This document shows, piece after piece, positions 25,219 through 33,867 of a DNA stretch of 60,955 nt. A program made the position numbers and the translations under genes. Source of the DNA: Candidatus Avisuccinivibrio pullicola (lineage in GTDB: Bacteria; Pseudomonadota; Gammaproteobacteria; Enterobacterales; Succinivibrionaceae); the NCBI GenBank assembly GCA_018713485.1, contig DVOQ01000093.1, forward strand, positions 1 to 60,955. The letters run 5' to 3'. How positions within the stretch are numbered: position 1 is the stretch's first letter; each line of letters starts with the position of its first letter. The notes under the pieces were generated by a model. It made no database searches, had not been told where the DNA came from, and worked only from the letters and a program-made list of their open reading frames with translations.

Positions 25219-28200
25219 GTGTCATCAGCCGTAAGCATACAGACCAACGAAGTTAAGGGAGGGCTGCCGGCTCTTTCCCTGTCTCCTGACATGCTCAGTG
25301 AAGGTATCGCGGTCTACGCGATGGATGAGCTCACAAATAACGTGCACATGATTTTCATGAGCGAGACGGCCCGCAATATTCTGGGTCTCAGTCAGGAAAC
25401 GGTACTGCCCGCGCCTTTAAGCGCCTTAGGTTTATACGCCGACGACGAAAGCCGCTATGAGATGAAGCTCAAGGAAGCCTTTGTCAGCCGCAGCGGCTTT
25501 GTCATGGTGCAGCATTTAAAGCACCCTGACGGCAACGAGCATTTCCGCGAAGTGCGGATCACTCCCTTAACCTCCGACCCTAACCGCACCCTGCTCGTGG
25601 AGATCTCCCGCGACACCACGATTACTTCCACCTCGGTCAAGGAATTATCCAAATACAATCTGCGTCTTGCCCTGTGCCTTGAGCAGAGCGCGCAGAAACT
25701 CTGGGAACTCGATCTCAACACCCACACCTTCTCCGTCTTTGATCCGCATCAGGGGGCCTTAGGCGCAGTTTCGCGCACCTATCATTTTCCCGATGAGTTT
25801 GTCTCCAAGGGGATCGTGCATCCGGACAGCCTCGCCTCCTTCCGGCTCTTTAGCCGTAAGCTTTTAGGAGGAGAGAAACACGGCGGCGGGGCCTTCATTC
25901 TCAAAAGCTTTAACGACAGAGAGCAGGAGACCGGTGCCTACGCCTGGTATGCCGTCTCCTTCCGCATGATGTTCGGCTCCGACGGACTGCCCACGCGCGC
26001 CGTGGGTATCCTGAGCTCGCTCGATCCCATTTCCACGCAACCGCGCTTTATCGTCTACGGCCGGCTCTGGGAATACCTGCTCTCCTCGCTCTACGCCTAC
26101 GTCCAGGTCAATTTAACCGCCTCCCAGGTAGACAAGGTCTGGCTTACAGGCAAGAACCTCACTTACGCCGTCTCCTCCATGAACTATCAGGATTTCATGG
26201 ACTTTTCCTCGCGGCGCGTGTTCTCCTTCGACTCGCGCGAAAAGGTCAACTCCCTTCTAAACCGCGACGGGCTTCTCAAGCTGTACAGGGATGGCCAGAC
26301 GTGGGTAACCTGCGACATCGACCTGGTAGAAAGCGGGGCGTATATCCGTCCCGTGACGCTGCACGTTCTGCTCACCGAGGATGACAGTCAGGACAATGTC
26401 TACGGCTTCTTCTTCCTGCAGTACACCGACAAGGTCATCGCCCGTTTTGGGGAGGCCTGGCGCAACGCGGTGCGGCTTCCCCATTCCTGCGTCTTTGATC
26501 ATCTGGACGCCAAAAAGATGATCGTGAAATACCTGCAAACGAGCACCGTGGAGAACGCCCACGCGCTCATCAGGGTCAGCAATCTCTCGCCTGATGAAAA
26601 ATCCCGCGCCATGTCCTACATCGCGGCCTCCTTCGGGCTGTATTTTGAAACCACGGGACTGGTGAGTCTCGTGCAGCACGATACCCTGAGCATCTTCATC
26701 CCCGACTGCAACTCGGTGGTAAAGGCCCGTCAGATGCTCGAGGATTCCTTCCTCTTCGTGCGCAAGCTTCTAACCGAACTGCCCTTTGCCGCGGTGCGCT
26801 TTGTGTCCGTCTTCACCCAGGGAGTGCTGCAGGATTACTTCCACGACAATTTCCTCAAAGAAGGCCTGCGCTCCTGTACGCGCCTTGAAAGCCGGCCGTC
26901 AGATACCATTGAGTATCAGCCGCCCTTTACCGAGATTAAGGAGCAGCGCGATCAGAGCGGACTTTTCGCCACCGATTTAAACTCGCTTAACTTTTCCTCA
27001 ATACAGCACAGCCTTGACGAGACGGAGCGTACGCTGCTCTTTGACGCCATGGATCTCATCATCCGCTCCACGAACGCCTCCTCGACGCTGCTGCGCGTGC
27101 TCTCGCTTATCGGGCGCTATTACGATGCCGATCGCGTCTACGCGGTACGCCTTACGGACGGCATGAGCACCCTTGAGGAGTTGGGCGAATGGGATAATGC
27201 GCAGAAAGCCTCCTTCAAGGGTCTGCTCACGGGCATGAGCATTGACAAGTTCCCGCTTTTAAACCGCGTTGTGAATACGCACAAGCCGGTCTTTATCGGA
27301 CGCATGGACAGGGCCATGAACGTCATCACCACCGACGGCAGCTCCGAAACATGGTCTTATGCAGTACTTCCCTTTAAGTCCAACACCTCGGATTTCTTCG
27401 GTCTCCTGTGCATTGACAATCCCTTCAAGCATTCAGGACGCCTCGCCCTGCCTGAGGCCCTGAAACCCTATTTAGTGCTGCTTAACAAGCAGATCCTCAA
27501 GGAACGCTACGATTACATCTCGGCGCGCGACATCGCGCCCGGCATTTACGGCATGCACGCCTACAACGAGCAGATCGGCATCCTGAACTCCGACATTTAC
27601 AGCTCCATCGGCGTCATGACCCTGGCCATCCCGCAGCTTCTAGCGCTGACCAATGAATACGGTTCGGATCACTGCAACAATCTCATCAATTACGTAAGCG
27701 AGCTCTTAAAACGCTGCTTTGGCAATTCCTTTATCTTTCACACCTACGATCAGGAGTTCGTGGTGGTAGTGCCCAATACCACCAAGGATATCTTCTTTGA
27801 GCGCGTCAGCACCGTGCAGCAGCTGTGCCGGCGTAACTATCCCTCGCAGATCTCCACGGGGGCCACGTGGTCACGCGGCGTGTTCGCAGGCGAGGCCCTT
27901 GTCAAGGAAGCGCGTACCATCATGCTCTCGCAGCAGCAGAGCGGCATGGTGCCCAAACTCAATACCTATGAGGTCAACAGTAACGATTTCCACCCCCTCT
28001 CCTCGAGCCTCTTAAAGCGCTTTACGGTCTACTTCCAGCCCAAGGTGGACATGAAGACCAATACACTCGTGGGAGCCGAGGCCCTGGTGCGCGGCATTGA
28101 CGAGAACGGGGCCATCATCCCGCCGATGCGCTTTATCTCCACCATGGAAAAAGAAGGCACCTTACGCGATCTCGATCTTTTCGTGCTCTCGCGCGTGCTC

Positions 28201-28770
28201 TGGCAGCTTCATGACTGGAAGAAGCAAGGTTACAACGTGGTGCCGGTGTCGGTTAACTTCTCGCGCTTTACCATTTTCGATCATTCCACTGCAGGAGCCG
28301 TGCTCGCCATCTTAAGTCATTACGATCAGGTGGCCGCCTCCTTTATCGAGATTGAGCTTACCGAGACGGCCTGTTCCGTCGAGGACGTGACCTTAAACCG
28401 TACCCTCGAGCCCTACCGCAATTTAGGCATGCGCTTTGCGTTAGATGACTTTGGCACCGGGTATGCCAATCTCTCCATCTTCTCCAAGGTGCATTTTGAC
28501 ACCGTGAAGCTTGACCGCTCGTTAGTCAACGATCTCTCGGTCAATTCCGTAAGCCGTCTCCTGTTAGAGAGCATCACGCGCATCAGCAACGAACGCAAAA
28601 TCAGCGTGGTGGCAGAGGGCGTCGAATATCAGGAGCAGGTGGATATTCTCAAGGAAAGCGGCTGTCATATCGCCCAGGGCTATCTCTATGACAAGCCCCT
28701 TGACGTCAACGATTTCACGGCCCGTTACCTGAGCAAGGGTACTCAGGCCCCTGCTGTTCAGGTATCATAG
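25219..28770 (+). CDS. Multi-domain c-di-GMP phosphodiesterase (PAS-GGDEF-like-GAF-GGDEF-like-EAL)
   Basis: This 1183-residue cytosolic signalling protein has no clear membrane segment. Order: PAS-like N-terminus (about 20-140), further PAS-like region to about 400, a degenerate GGDEF-fold segment around 440-560 (QHDTLSIF replaces GGDEF), a GAF domain (about 607-755), a second degenerate GGDEF (YDQEF near 843) and a C-terminal EAL domain (about 930-1175). The EAL domain keeps all catalytic positions: AEALVRG, SVNFSRF, IELTETA, LDDFGTGYANLS, KLDRSL, VVAEGVEYQ and AQGYLYDKP. It is therefore predicted to hydrolyse c-di-GMP, with the other domains sensing or regulating. A CheB-CheR gene follows at once, suggesting a common signalling unit. 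Confidence 0.88.
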   Translation: MSSAVSIQTNEVKGGLPALSLSPDMLSEGIAVYAMDELTNNVHMIFMSETARNILGLSQETVLPAPLSALGLYADDESRYEMKLKEAFVSRSGFVMVQHLKHPDGNEHFREVRITPLTSDPNRTLLVEISRDTTITSTSVKELSKYNLRLALCLEQSAQKLWELDLNTHTFSVFDPHQGALGAVSRTYHFPDEFVSKGIVHPDSLASFRLFSRKLLGGEKHGGGAFILKSFNDREQETGAYAWYAVSFRMMFGSDGLPTRAVGILSSLDPISTQPRFIVYGRLWEYLLSSLYAYVQVNLTASQVDKVWLTGKNLTYAVSSMNYQDFMDFSSRRVFSFDSREKVNSLLNRDGLLKLYRDGQTWVTCDIDLVESGAYIRPVTLHVLLTEDDSQDNVYGFFFLQYTDKVIARFGEAWRNAVRLPHSCVFDHLDAKKMIVKYLQTSTVENAHALIRVSNLSPDEKSRAMSYIAASFGLYFETTGLVSLVQHDTLSIFIPDCNSVVKARQMLEDSFLFVRKLLTELPFAAVRFVSVFTQGVLQDYFHDNFLKEGLRSCTRLESRPSDTIEYQPPFTEIKEQRDQSGLFATDLNSLNFSSIQHSLDETERTLLFDAMDLIIRSTNASSTLLRVLSLIGRYYDADRVYAVRLTDGMSTLEELGEWDNAQKASFKGLLTGMSIDKFPLLNRVVNTHKPVFIGRMDRAMNVITTDGSSETWSYAVLPFKSNTSDFFGLLCIDNPFKHSGRLALPEALKPYLVLLNKQILKERYDYISARDIAPGIYGMHAYNEQIGILNSDIYSSIGVMTLAIPQLLALTNEYGSDHCNNLINYVSELLKRCFGNSFIFHTYDQEFVVVVPNTTKDIFFERVSTVQQLCRRNYPSQISTGATWSRGVFAGEALVKEARTIMLSQQQSGMVPKLNTYEVNSNDFHPLSSSLLKRFTVYFQPKVDMKTNTLVGAEALVRGIDENGAIIPPMRFISTMEKEGTLRDLDLFVLSRVLWQLHDWKKQGYNVVPVSVNFSRFTIFDHSTAGAVLAILSHYDQVAASFIEIELTETACSVEDVTLNRTLEPYRNLGMRFALDDFGTGYANLSIFSKVHFDTVKLDRSLVNDLSVNSVSRLLLESITRISNERKISVVAEGVEYQEQVDILKESGCHIAQGYLYDKPLDVNDFTARYLSKGTQAPAVQVS

Positions 28771-28808
28771 GTTAAAAAATGAGAAATAATGAAACCAAGG
28801 AGCCTCAA

Positions 28809-31373
28809 GTGGCCAAAACTGAAAATAACAGCCCCGTCTTCAAACACCTCAAACTGAATGAAGCACAGCTCGTCGCGGGGATCGGAGCTTCGGCCGGAGG
28901 CCTTGAGGCCCTGCAGCAGTTCTTTGTGAATCTGCCCTCTAACTCCAATATTGCCTACGTTATCGTGCAGCACCTCTCGCCTGACTATAAGAGTCTCATG
29001 GCCGAGATCCTGGGCAAATACACCTCCATGCGCGTCGTGCAGGCCGAGCATTTAATGCCCGTCGAGCCCAACATGGTGTATCTCATTCCCCCGAAGAAAA
29101 ATCTCACCATCAAGGCAGGTCACCTGCTGCTTACCGATTACGATCACAAAGGCATCAATCATCCCATTGATATCTTCTTAAACTCCCTTGCGGAGGAAAG
29201 CCGTGACAAGGCGGTGGGAATCGTGCTCTCGGGCACCGGTTCTGATGGCACCAACGGTATCAAGACCATCAAGGAGCATGGCGGTATCGTCATGGTCCAG
29301 GATCCCAAGAGCGCCAAGTTCGACGGTATGCCCCGCTCGGTCATCAACACGGGACTTGCAGACTTCGTGCTCCCGCCCACGGAGCTTGCCGATGAGCTTT
29401 TAAACCTCGCTAACTATCATCACAACAAGTTAAGCCAGGTGACGGCCGACTCCTCGGATCTGGAGATCCTCAACCGCATCTACGCCATCTTAAAGGCCGT
29501 AAGCGGAATCGATTTCACCTATTACAAGCGCAATACGGTGCTCCGGCGCATTGAAAGGCGCATGGTGGTCACCAAGAGCCCGGACATGGAATCCTTCGCG
29601 CAGTTACTGGAGGAAAACGCCAACGAAGCGGAACTGCTCATGAAGGACATCCTCATCGGGGTGACGCGTTTCTTCCGCGACAAGGAGTTCTTTGAAAAGC
29701 TCAAGACCCTCGTCCTCTCCAATATCGTCAATCACGGCGATGACAGCGAGCCCATCCGAGTCTGGTCGGCCGGCTGTTCGACCGGTGAAGAGGCTTATTC
29801 CATCGCCATCCTCCTAAAGGAGCTCATGGAAGAGACGGGACGTAGCCGCGAGATCAAGATCTTCGCCACAGATATCGACACCCAGGCCATCGAGAAGGCG
29901 AGCAAGGGCGTGTTCCCCGAGAGCATTTCCGAGGACATCACTCCCGAGCGCCTTGCCAAGTACTTTACCGAGAAGAACGAGCAGTACCATATCTCCAAAG
30001 AGATCCGCAAGATGATCATCTTTGCCCCGCACAATATGTTCTCGGATCCGCCCTTTGGCAAGCTGGACCTCATCTCCTGCCGCAACGTGCTCATTTACTT
30101 CCAGCCGGTGCTGCAGAAGGCGGTCTTCGCCATCTTCCATACCGCCTTAAAGAACAGCGGCTATCTCTTCTTAGGCAAGAGCGAGACGGCCTCGGAGTAC
30201 TCCACTGTCTTCAAGCCCGTGGCGACCTCGGAGAAAATCTACGTGCACTGCGCCGACGGCAAGGCCGAGGACTTGCAGCCGCCGGTCTTCACCGTGCCCA
30301 ATATTCTGCCCCAGGTGCAGATCCCCGGCATGAGTAATGCTCATTCCCAGGATCAGCAGAAGATCGAGGACGTTTACGTACACTTCCTTGAGCGCTTCCT
30401 GCCCGCCTCGGTGGTGATCAACGCGCAGAACGACATTATCCACTTCTTCGGGAACAGCACCGATTACGTGTCCATTACCCCGGGTAAGGCCACCTTCAAC
30501 CTCTTCTCCTTAATTAACAAGGACCTGAACCTCATCGCCTCCACGGCCATCAACCGCTGCCGCACCGAGCACAGCGCCATCACCTATACCGACATCGCGG
30601 TGGATACGGCCTCGGGACGGCGCAGCATCGATCTCTCGGTGCAGCCAGTATCCGGGCTTAACGGGGATGAGGGCCTCATCGCGGTCATCTTCGTGGAGCA
30701 TCACGCCGTGGACTTCGAGGGTCCTGCCGAGAAGTACGACGTCAACCTCACTGCCGCGCAGCGCATCACCGATCTCGAACACGAACTGCAGGACAGCAAG
30801 AGCGAGCTGCGTTCCACCATCGGTGAGCTGGAAACCGTGAACGAGGAGCTGCAGGCGGCCAACGAGGAACTGCTTACCGCCAACGAAGAGCTGCAGAGCT
30901 CCAACGAAGAGTTGCAGTCGGTCAACGAGGAGCTGTACACGGTCAATTCCGAGTATCAGCAGAAGTTAGACGAGCTCACCATGATGGACAACGATCTCTC
31001 CAATTTCCTCTCCTCGACGCTCATCGGCATTCTCTTCGTGGACAGCAAGCTCAATATCCGCAAGTTCACCGAGTACGTCGGCCGCGAATTCCAGTTAGTG
31101 CCCCAGGACGTGGGCCGCTCACTGCAGATCTTCGCGCATTCCTTCCCCAAGGAGGACATCATCGCCGACGCCAGGGAAGTGCTTAAAAACCTCGCCCCCA
31201 TCGACCGTGAGGTCGTAGGCACCAACGAGCGCTTCTACACCATGCGTATTGCGCCCTACCGCACCACCGAAAACTCCATCCGCGGTCTGGTCATTACCAT
31301 TATTGACTCCCTGCACCGCGCCCAGGTGGTCGCCAAGGATCCCACGCTGACGGGAACCTCCTCAGAGGGCTAA
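28809..31373 (+). CDS. CheB-CheR-PAS fusion signalling protein
   Basis: This 854-residue protein joins a chemoreceptor methylesterase and methyltransferase. CheB domain (about 15-195): [15 protein letters not shown] (catalytic Ser), VQHLSPDY (His), [12 protein letters not shown] (Asp). CheR domain (about 220-475): [30 protein letters not shown] (SAM site), [30 protein letters not shown]. Then comes a spacer, a coiled coil of repeated NEELQ/NEELL units (about 650-720) and a PAS domain. Related proteins often continue into a histidine kinase; this one ends after PAS. GTG 28809 is preferred because AAGGAG lies 6 bases upstream; the in-frame ATG 28779 has no SD. It probably shares an operon with the EAL gene, and no chemoreceptor genes are nearby. 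Confidence 0.9.
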   Translation: MAKTENNSPVFKHLKLNEAQLVAGIGASAGGLEALQQFFVNLPSNSNIAYVIVQHLSPDYKSLMAEILGKYTSMRVVQAEHLMPVEPNMVYLIPPKKNLTIKAGHLLLTDYDHKGINHPIDIFLNSLAEESRDKAVGIVLSGTGSDGTNGIKTIKEHGGIVMVQDPKSAKFDGMPRSVINTGLADFVLPPTELADELLNLANYHHNKLSQVTADSSDLEILNRIYAILKAVSGIDFTYYKRNTVLRRIERRMVVTKSPDMESFAQLLEENANEAELLMKDILIGVTRFFRDKEFFEKLKTLVLSNIVNHGDDSEPIRVWSAGCSTGEEAYSIAILLKELMEETGRSREIKIFATDIDTQAIEKASKGVFPESISEDITPERLAKYFTEKNEQYHISKEIRKMIIFAPHNMFSDPPFGKLDLISCRNVLIYFQPVLQKAVFAIFHTALKNSGYLFLGKSETASEYSTVFKPVATSEKIYVHCADGKAEDLQPPVFTVPNILPQVQIPGMSNAHSQDQQKIEDVYVHFLERFLPASVVINAQNDIIHFFGNSTDYVSITPGKATFNLFSLINKDLNLIASTAINRCRTEHSAITYTDIAVDTASGRRSIDLSVQPVSGLNGDEGLIAVIFVEHHAVDFEGPAEKYDVNLTAAQRITDLEHELQDSKSELRSTIGELETVNEELQAANEELLTANEELQSSNEELQSVNEELYTVNSEYQQKLDELTMMDNDLSNFLSSTLIGILFVDSKLNIRKFTEYVGREFQLVPQDVGRSLQIFAHSFPKEDIIADAREVLKNLAPIDREVVGTNERFYTMRIAPYRTTENSIRGLVITIIDSLHRAQVVAKDPTLTGTSSEG

Positions 31374-31391
31374 AGGTTTTTAACCGTCCTT

Positions 31392-31420
31392 ACGAGGGGG
31401 CACCACCCCCTCGTTTTTTA
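31392..31420 (+). terminator. Terminator after CheB-CheR gene
   Basis: ACGAGGGGG-CACCA-CCCCCTCGT is a perfect 9-bp stem followed by TTTTTATCT, 18 bases past the stop codon. Confidence 0.9.
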
Positions 31421-31529
31421 TCTAAAAAAATCGGGACCGCTTAAGCTGCCCCGAGAAAGGAAAGTCCCCTGCACCCTGAAGATACCTGCCGTTAATCTGA
31501 AGCCTTCAGGCGTGAGCGTTAAGGCAGGC

Positions 31530-32426
31530 TCAGGCAGCAGATCCCTGAGCCTTATGGCGGTATTTAAGGGGGGTTAAACCGTACTTTTCCTTGAAGAGGC
31601 GAAAGAAGTACGTAGGGCTTGAAAAACCGCAGTCCATGAGAATGTCGGTGATCTCCCCTTCACCGGCTTTAAGCGCCGTGGCGGCCTGACGGAGTCTTAA
31701 ATCGTTGACGTAGGCCGTAAAGCTCATGCCCACCGCCTTTTTGAAGAATTTGCAGAAATGCGGGACGCTGTAACCTAATTTAGCGGCCGCTGCGTTCACG
31801 GTTAAGGCTTCGGCGTAATGCTCGTCAATATAGGTTAAAAGTTCCTTGAGCCGCTGCTGTCCCTCGGCGACATGCGTTTTGCTCTTAAGGGTGCGGCGGC
31901 TTAAAGAGCCGCTTTCATAGCAGACAGCGAGAAATTCCATCACCCGCGCCTTGACCTTTAGCCTCGAGGACGGGTGATCATCAAAAATCAGCCTCAGGGC
32001 ATTCTCAAGCAGCGCATCGAGCTCCTTAAACACGCTCTCAGAAGGCAGGATGATCTGTCCCGTGGCCAGCGCCCCCGTGGCAAGGGAGGACACGATCTCG
32101 TTTTCCACCTCGTCAAAGGAGGACAGGGCAATGGCCTCGGCGTTAAAGAGCAGCGCTTCCTGATAGCAGTCCTCAGTCAGTAACAGGCCATGCAGAAGAT
32201 TGGCCGGTAAAATCACTAATGCTGGACCCTCGATGGTCATTTCCTCAAGGTTAATCTGCAGCTGCATCCTGCCCTTCACGAGGCGGATGAGCTCGATTTC
32301 AGGATGCCAGTGCACGCGCACGCGCTCCGCGCTCTCCCCGCCATGCCATAAGTAGCCGGCCATGGGAAAGAGCCTCGAGCCGTGACTTACCTTTTCCTTT
32401 AATTCGCGGCTTAATTTAAGCGCCAT
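31530..32426 (-). CDS. AraC-family regulator with cupin sensor
   Basis: This transcription factor has 298 residues. An N-terminal cupin-type sensor (about 25-110; VRVHWHPEIELIRLVKGRMQLQ, then PANLLHGLL) precedes a C-terminal AraC/XylS double helix-turn-helix (about 190-290; AAAKLGYSVPHFCKFFKKAVGMSFTAYVNDLRL spans much of the first, and GFSSPTYFFRLFKEKYGLTPLKYR ends the second). The start at ATG 32426 is fixed by GGGAGG seven bases upstream. It sits just downstream of the amylomaltase/MFS pair on the same strand, separated by a terminator, so it may control that sugar operon (inference). Confidence 0.88.
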   Translation of the reverse strand: MALKLSRELKEKVSHGSRLFPMAGYLWHGGESAERVRVHWHPEIELIRLVKGRMQLQINLEEMTIEGPALVILPANLLHGLLLTEDCYQEALLFNAEAIALSSFDEVENEIVSSLATGALATGQIILPSESVFKELDALLENALRLIFDDHPSSRLKVKARVMEFLAVCYESGSLSRRTLKSKTHVAEGQQRLKELLTYIDEHYAEALTVNAAAAKLGYSVPHFCKFFKKAVGMSFTAYVNDLRLRQAATALKAGEGEITDILMDCGFSSPTYFFRLFKEKYGLTPLKYRHKAQGSAA

Positions 32427-32461
32427 AACGCCTCCCTGTAACCTGATGCTAAGTTTAAAGT

Positions 32462-32488
32462 AAAAAGCCGCCGTAAACACAGCGGCTT
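32462..32488 (-). terminator. Terminator after the MFS transporter
   Basis: On the minus strand AAGCCGC ... GCGGCTT with an 11-base loop is followed by TTTACTTT. It lies between the MFS stop codon and the AraC gene, only about 36 bases before the AraC start. Confidence 0.7.
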
Positions 32489-32507
32489 AATCTGGCTTTA
32501 AGTCTCT

Positions 32508-33866
32508 TTAGGCTTTCTCCTCCGTGCCGGTCTTGATGATGACCGCGCACACGGCGCCGATGATAAGTAAGACACCGGCTAACACTAACATGTTGACCTC
32601 AGCCGGCGGCTCACCTTCCGTGCTTAAGAGGTGCAGGATAAAACCGCCCGTCGCCGCAGCCACGATCTGCGGGACGCAGATGGTGCAGTTAAAGAGACCT
32701 AAGTAAGTGCCCATGTTGCCACCCTTTAAGGCGTTGGTCAGCAGCGTGAAGGGAATGGCGAGCATGCCGGCCCACGCGCAGCCGATAAAGAAGTAGGAGG
32801 CAAAGAGCATGAAGGGATCGCTCATCATCTTGATGGAGATGAAGCCCAGACCGCCCAGAATTAAGCTCACGCTGTAGGCGTGCTTGATGTTCTTAAAGAG
32901 CGGGATGGCCATCGACCACAGCACCGAGCCCACGGCCTGCACGGCAAAGAGGATACCCACCCAGTTACCGGCTTCCTGATACTCGGCTGAGGCAGTGTTG
33001 AGCACCACGGATCCGTCGGGATTGATGACCACGGGAGCGTCAAAGGCCTGCAGGGCCACGCTGCCGGAGCTGTAGGTCCACATCATCATGAAGGCAAACC
33101 AGCAGAAGAACTGCACTAAACCCACGCTCCAGAAGGTACTGGGGGCGTTCTTAATCAGTGAGATGAGGCTCACCTTAGCGGGAGCGTCGGCCTTGATGTC
33201 ATGGTACTCATTGTAGAGCTCGGGCGGATACTCCTTGACCTTGACGGTGGTGTAGATGACGCACAGCACGAGGATGAGCGCACCGATGTAGAAGGAGTAA
33301 ATCACCGAATCCGGCACCACGCCCTGCGGGGCGATGTTGCTGATCCCCACGGTCGCGAAAATGAAGGGGAAGACATAGCCCACGAGAGAACCCGCGTTGC
33401 ACAGGAAGCTCTGAATGGAGTAGGCAAGGCCTTTCTGCTTCTGATTGACCATGTCACCGACCATCATCTTAAAGGGCTGCATGGCCATGTTGATGGTGGT
33501 ATCAAGGAGCATCAGCGCCGCTAAGGCGAAGATCATCGCCGCGGTGGCGTGCAGACCGAAGCTTCCCGAGTTAGGCAGTAAAATCATCACCACGATGGCA
33601 CCGGCGGCGCCCACGAAGAGGTACGGCATACGGCGGCCGAAACGGTTCCAGGTACGATCCGAGAGCATACCCACGATGGGCTGCACGATCATGCCCATTA
33701 AGGGCGGCAACAGCCAGAAGAAACTTAAGCTGTGCGGATCAGCGCCTAAGGTCGAGAAGATACGGCTGATGTTAGCCGACTGTAAGGCATAGGCAATCTG
33801 AATGCCGAAAAAGCCAAAGCTGATGTTCCAGAGTTTGAAGAACGATAAATCGGGCATCGGTTTCAT
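32508..33866 (-). CDS. MFS sugar transporter, SLC45/maltose-type
   Basis: This is a 452-residue permease with twelve predicted membrane segments. The early KLWNISFGFFGIQIAYALQSANISRIF and GMLSDRTWNRFGRRMPYLFVGA (loop 2-3) are characteristic of SLC45-like sucrose/maltose:H+ symporters. A mid-protein cytosolic loop and a hydrophilic insert (about residues 280-305, with VVINPDGSVVLNTASAEYQEAG) are also seen. It begins one base after the amylomaltase stop codon, so it is tightly coupled to a maltose-using enzyme. This makes maltose or a short maltodextrin its likely cargo. Confidence 0.88.
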   Translation of the reverse strand: MKPMPDLSFFKLWNISFGFFGIQIAYALQSANISRIFSTLGADPHSLSFFWLLPPLMGMIVQPIVGMLSDRTWNRFGRRMPYLFVGAAGAIVVMILLPNSGSFGLHATAAMIFALAALMLLDTTINMAMQPFKMMVGDMVNQKQKGLAYSIQSFLCNAGSLVGYVFPFIFATVGISNIAPQGVVPDSVIYSFYIGALILVLCVIYTTVKVKEYPPELYNEYHDIKADAPAKVSLISLIKNAPSTFWSVGLVQFFCWFAFMMMWTYSSGSVALQAFDAPVVINPDGSVVLNTASAEYQEAGNWVGILFAVQAVGSVLWSMAIPLFKNIKHAYSVSLILGGLGFISIKMMSDPFMLFASYFFIGCAWAGMLAIPFTLLTNALKGGNMGTYLGLFNCTICVPQIVAAATGGFILHLLSTEGEPPAEVNMLVLAGVLLIIGAVCAVIIKTGTEEKA

Positions 33867-33867
33867 G

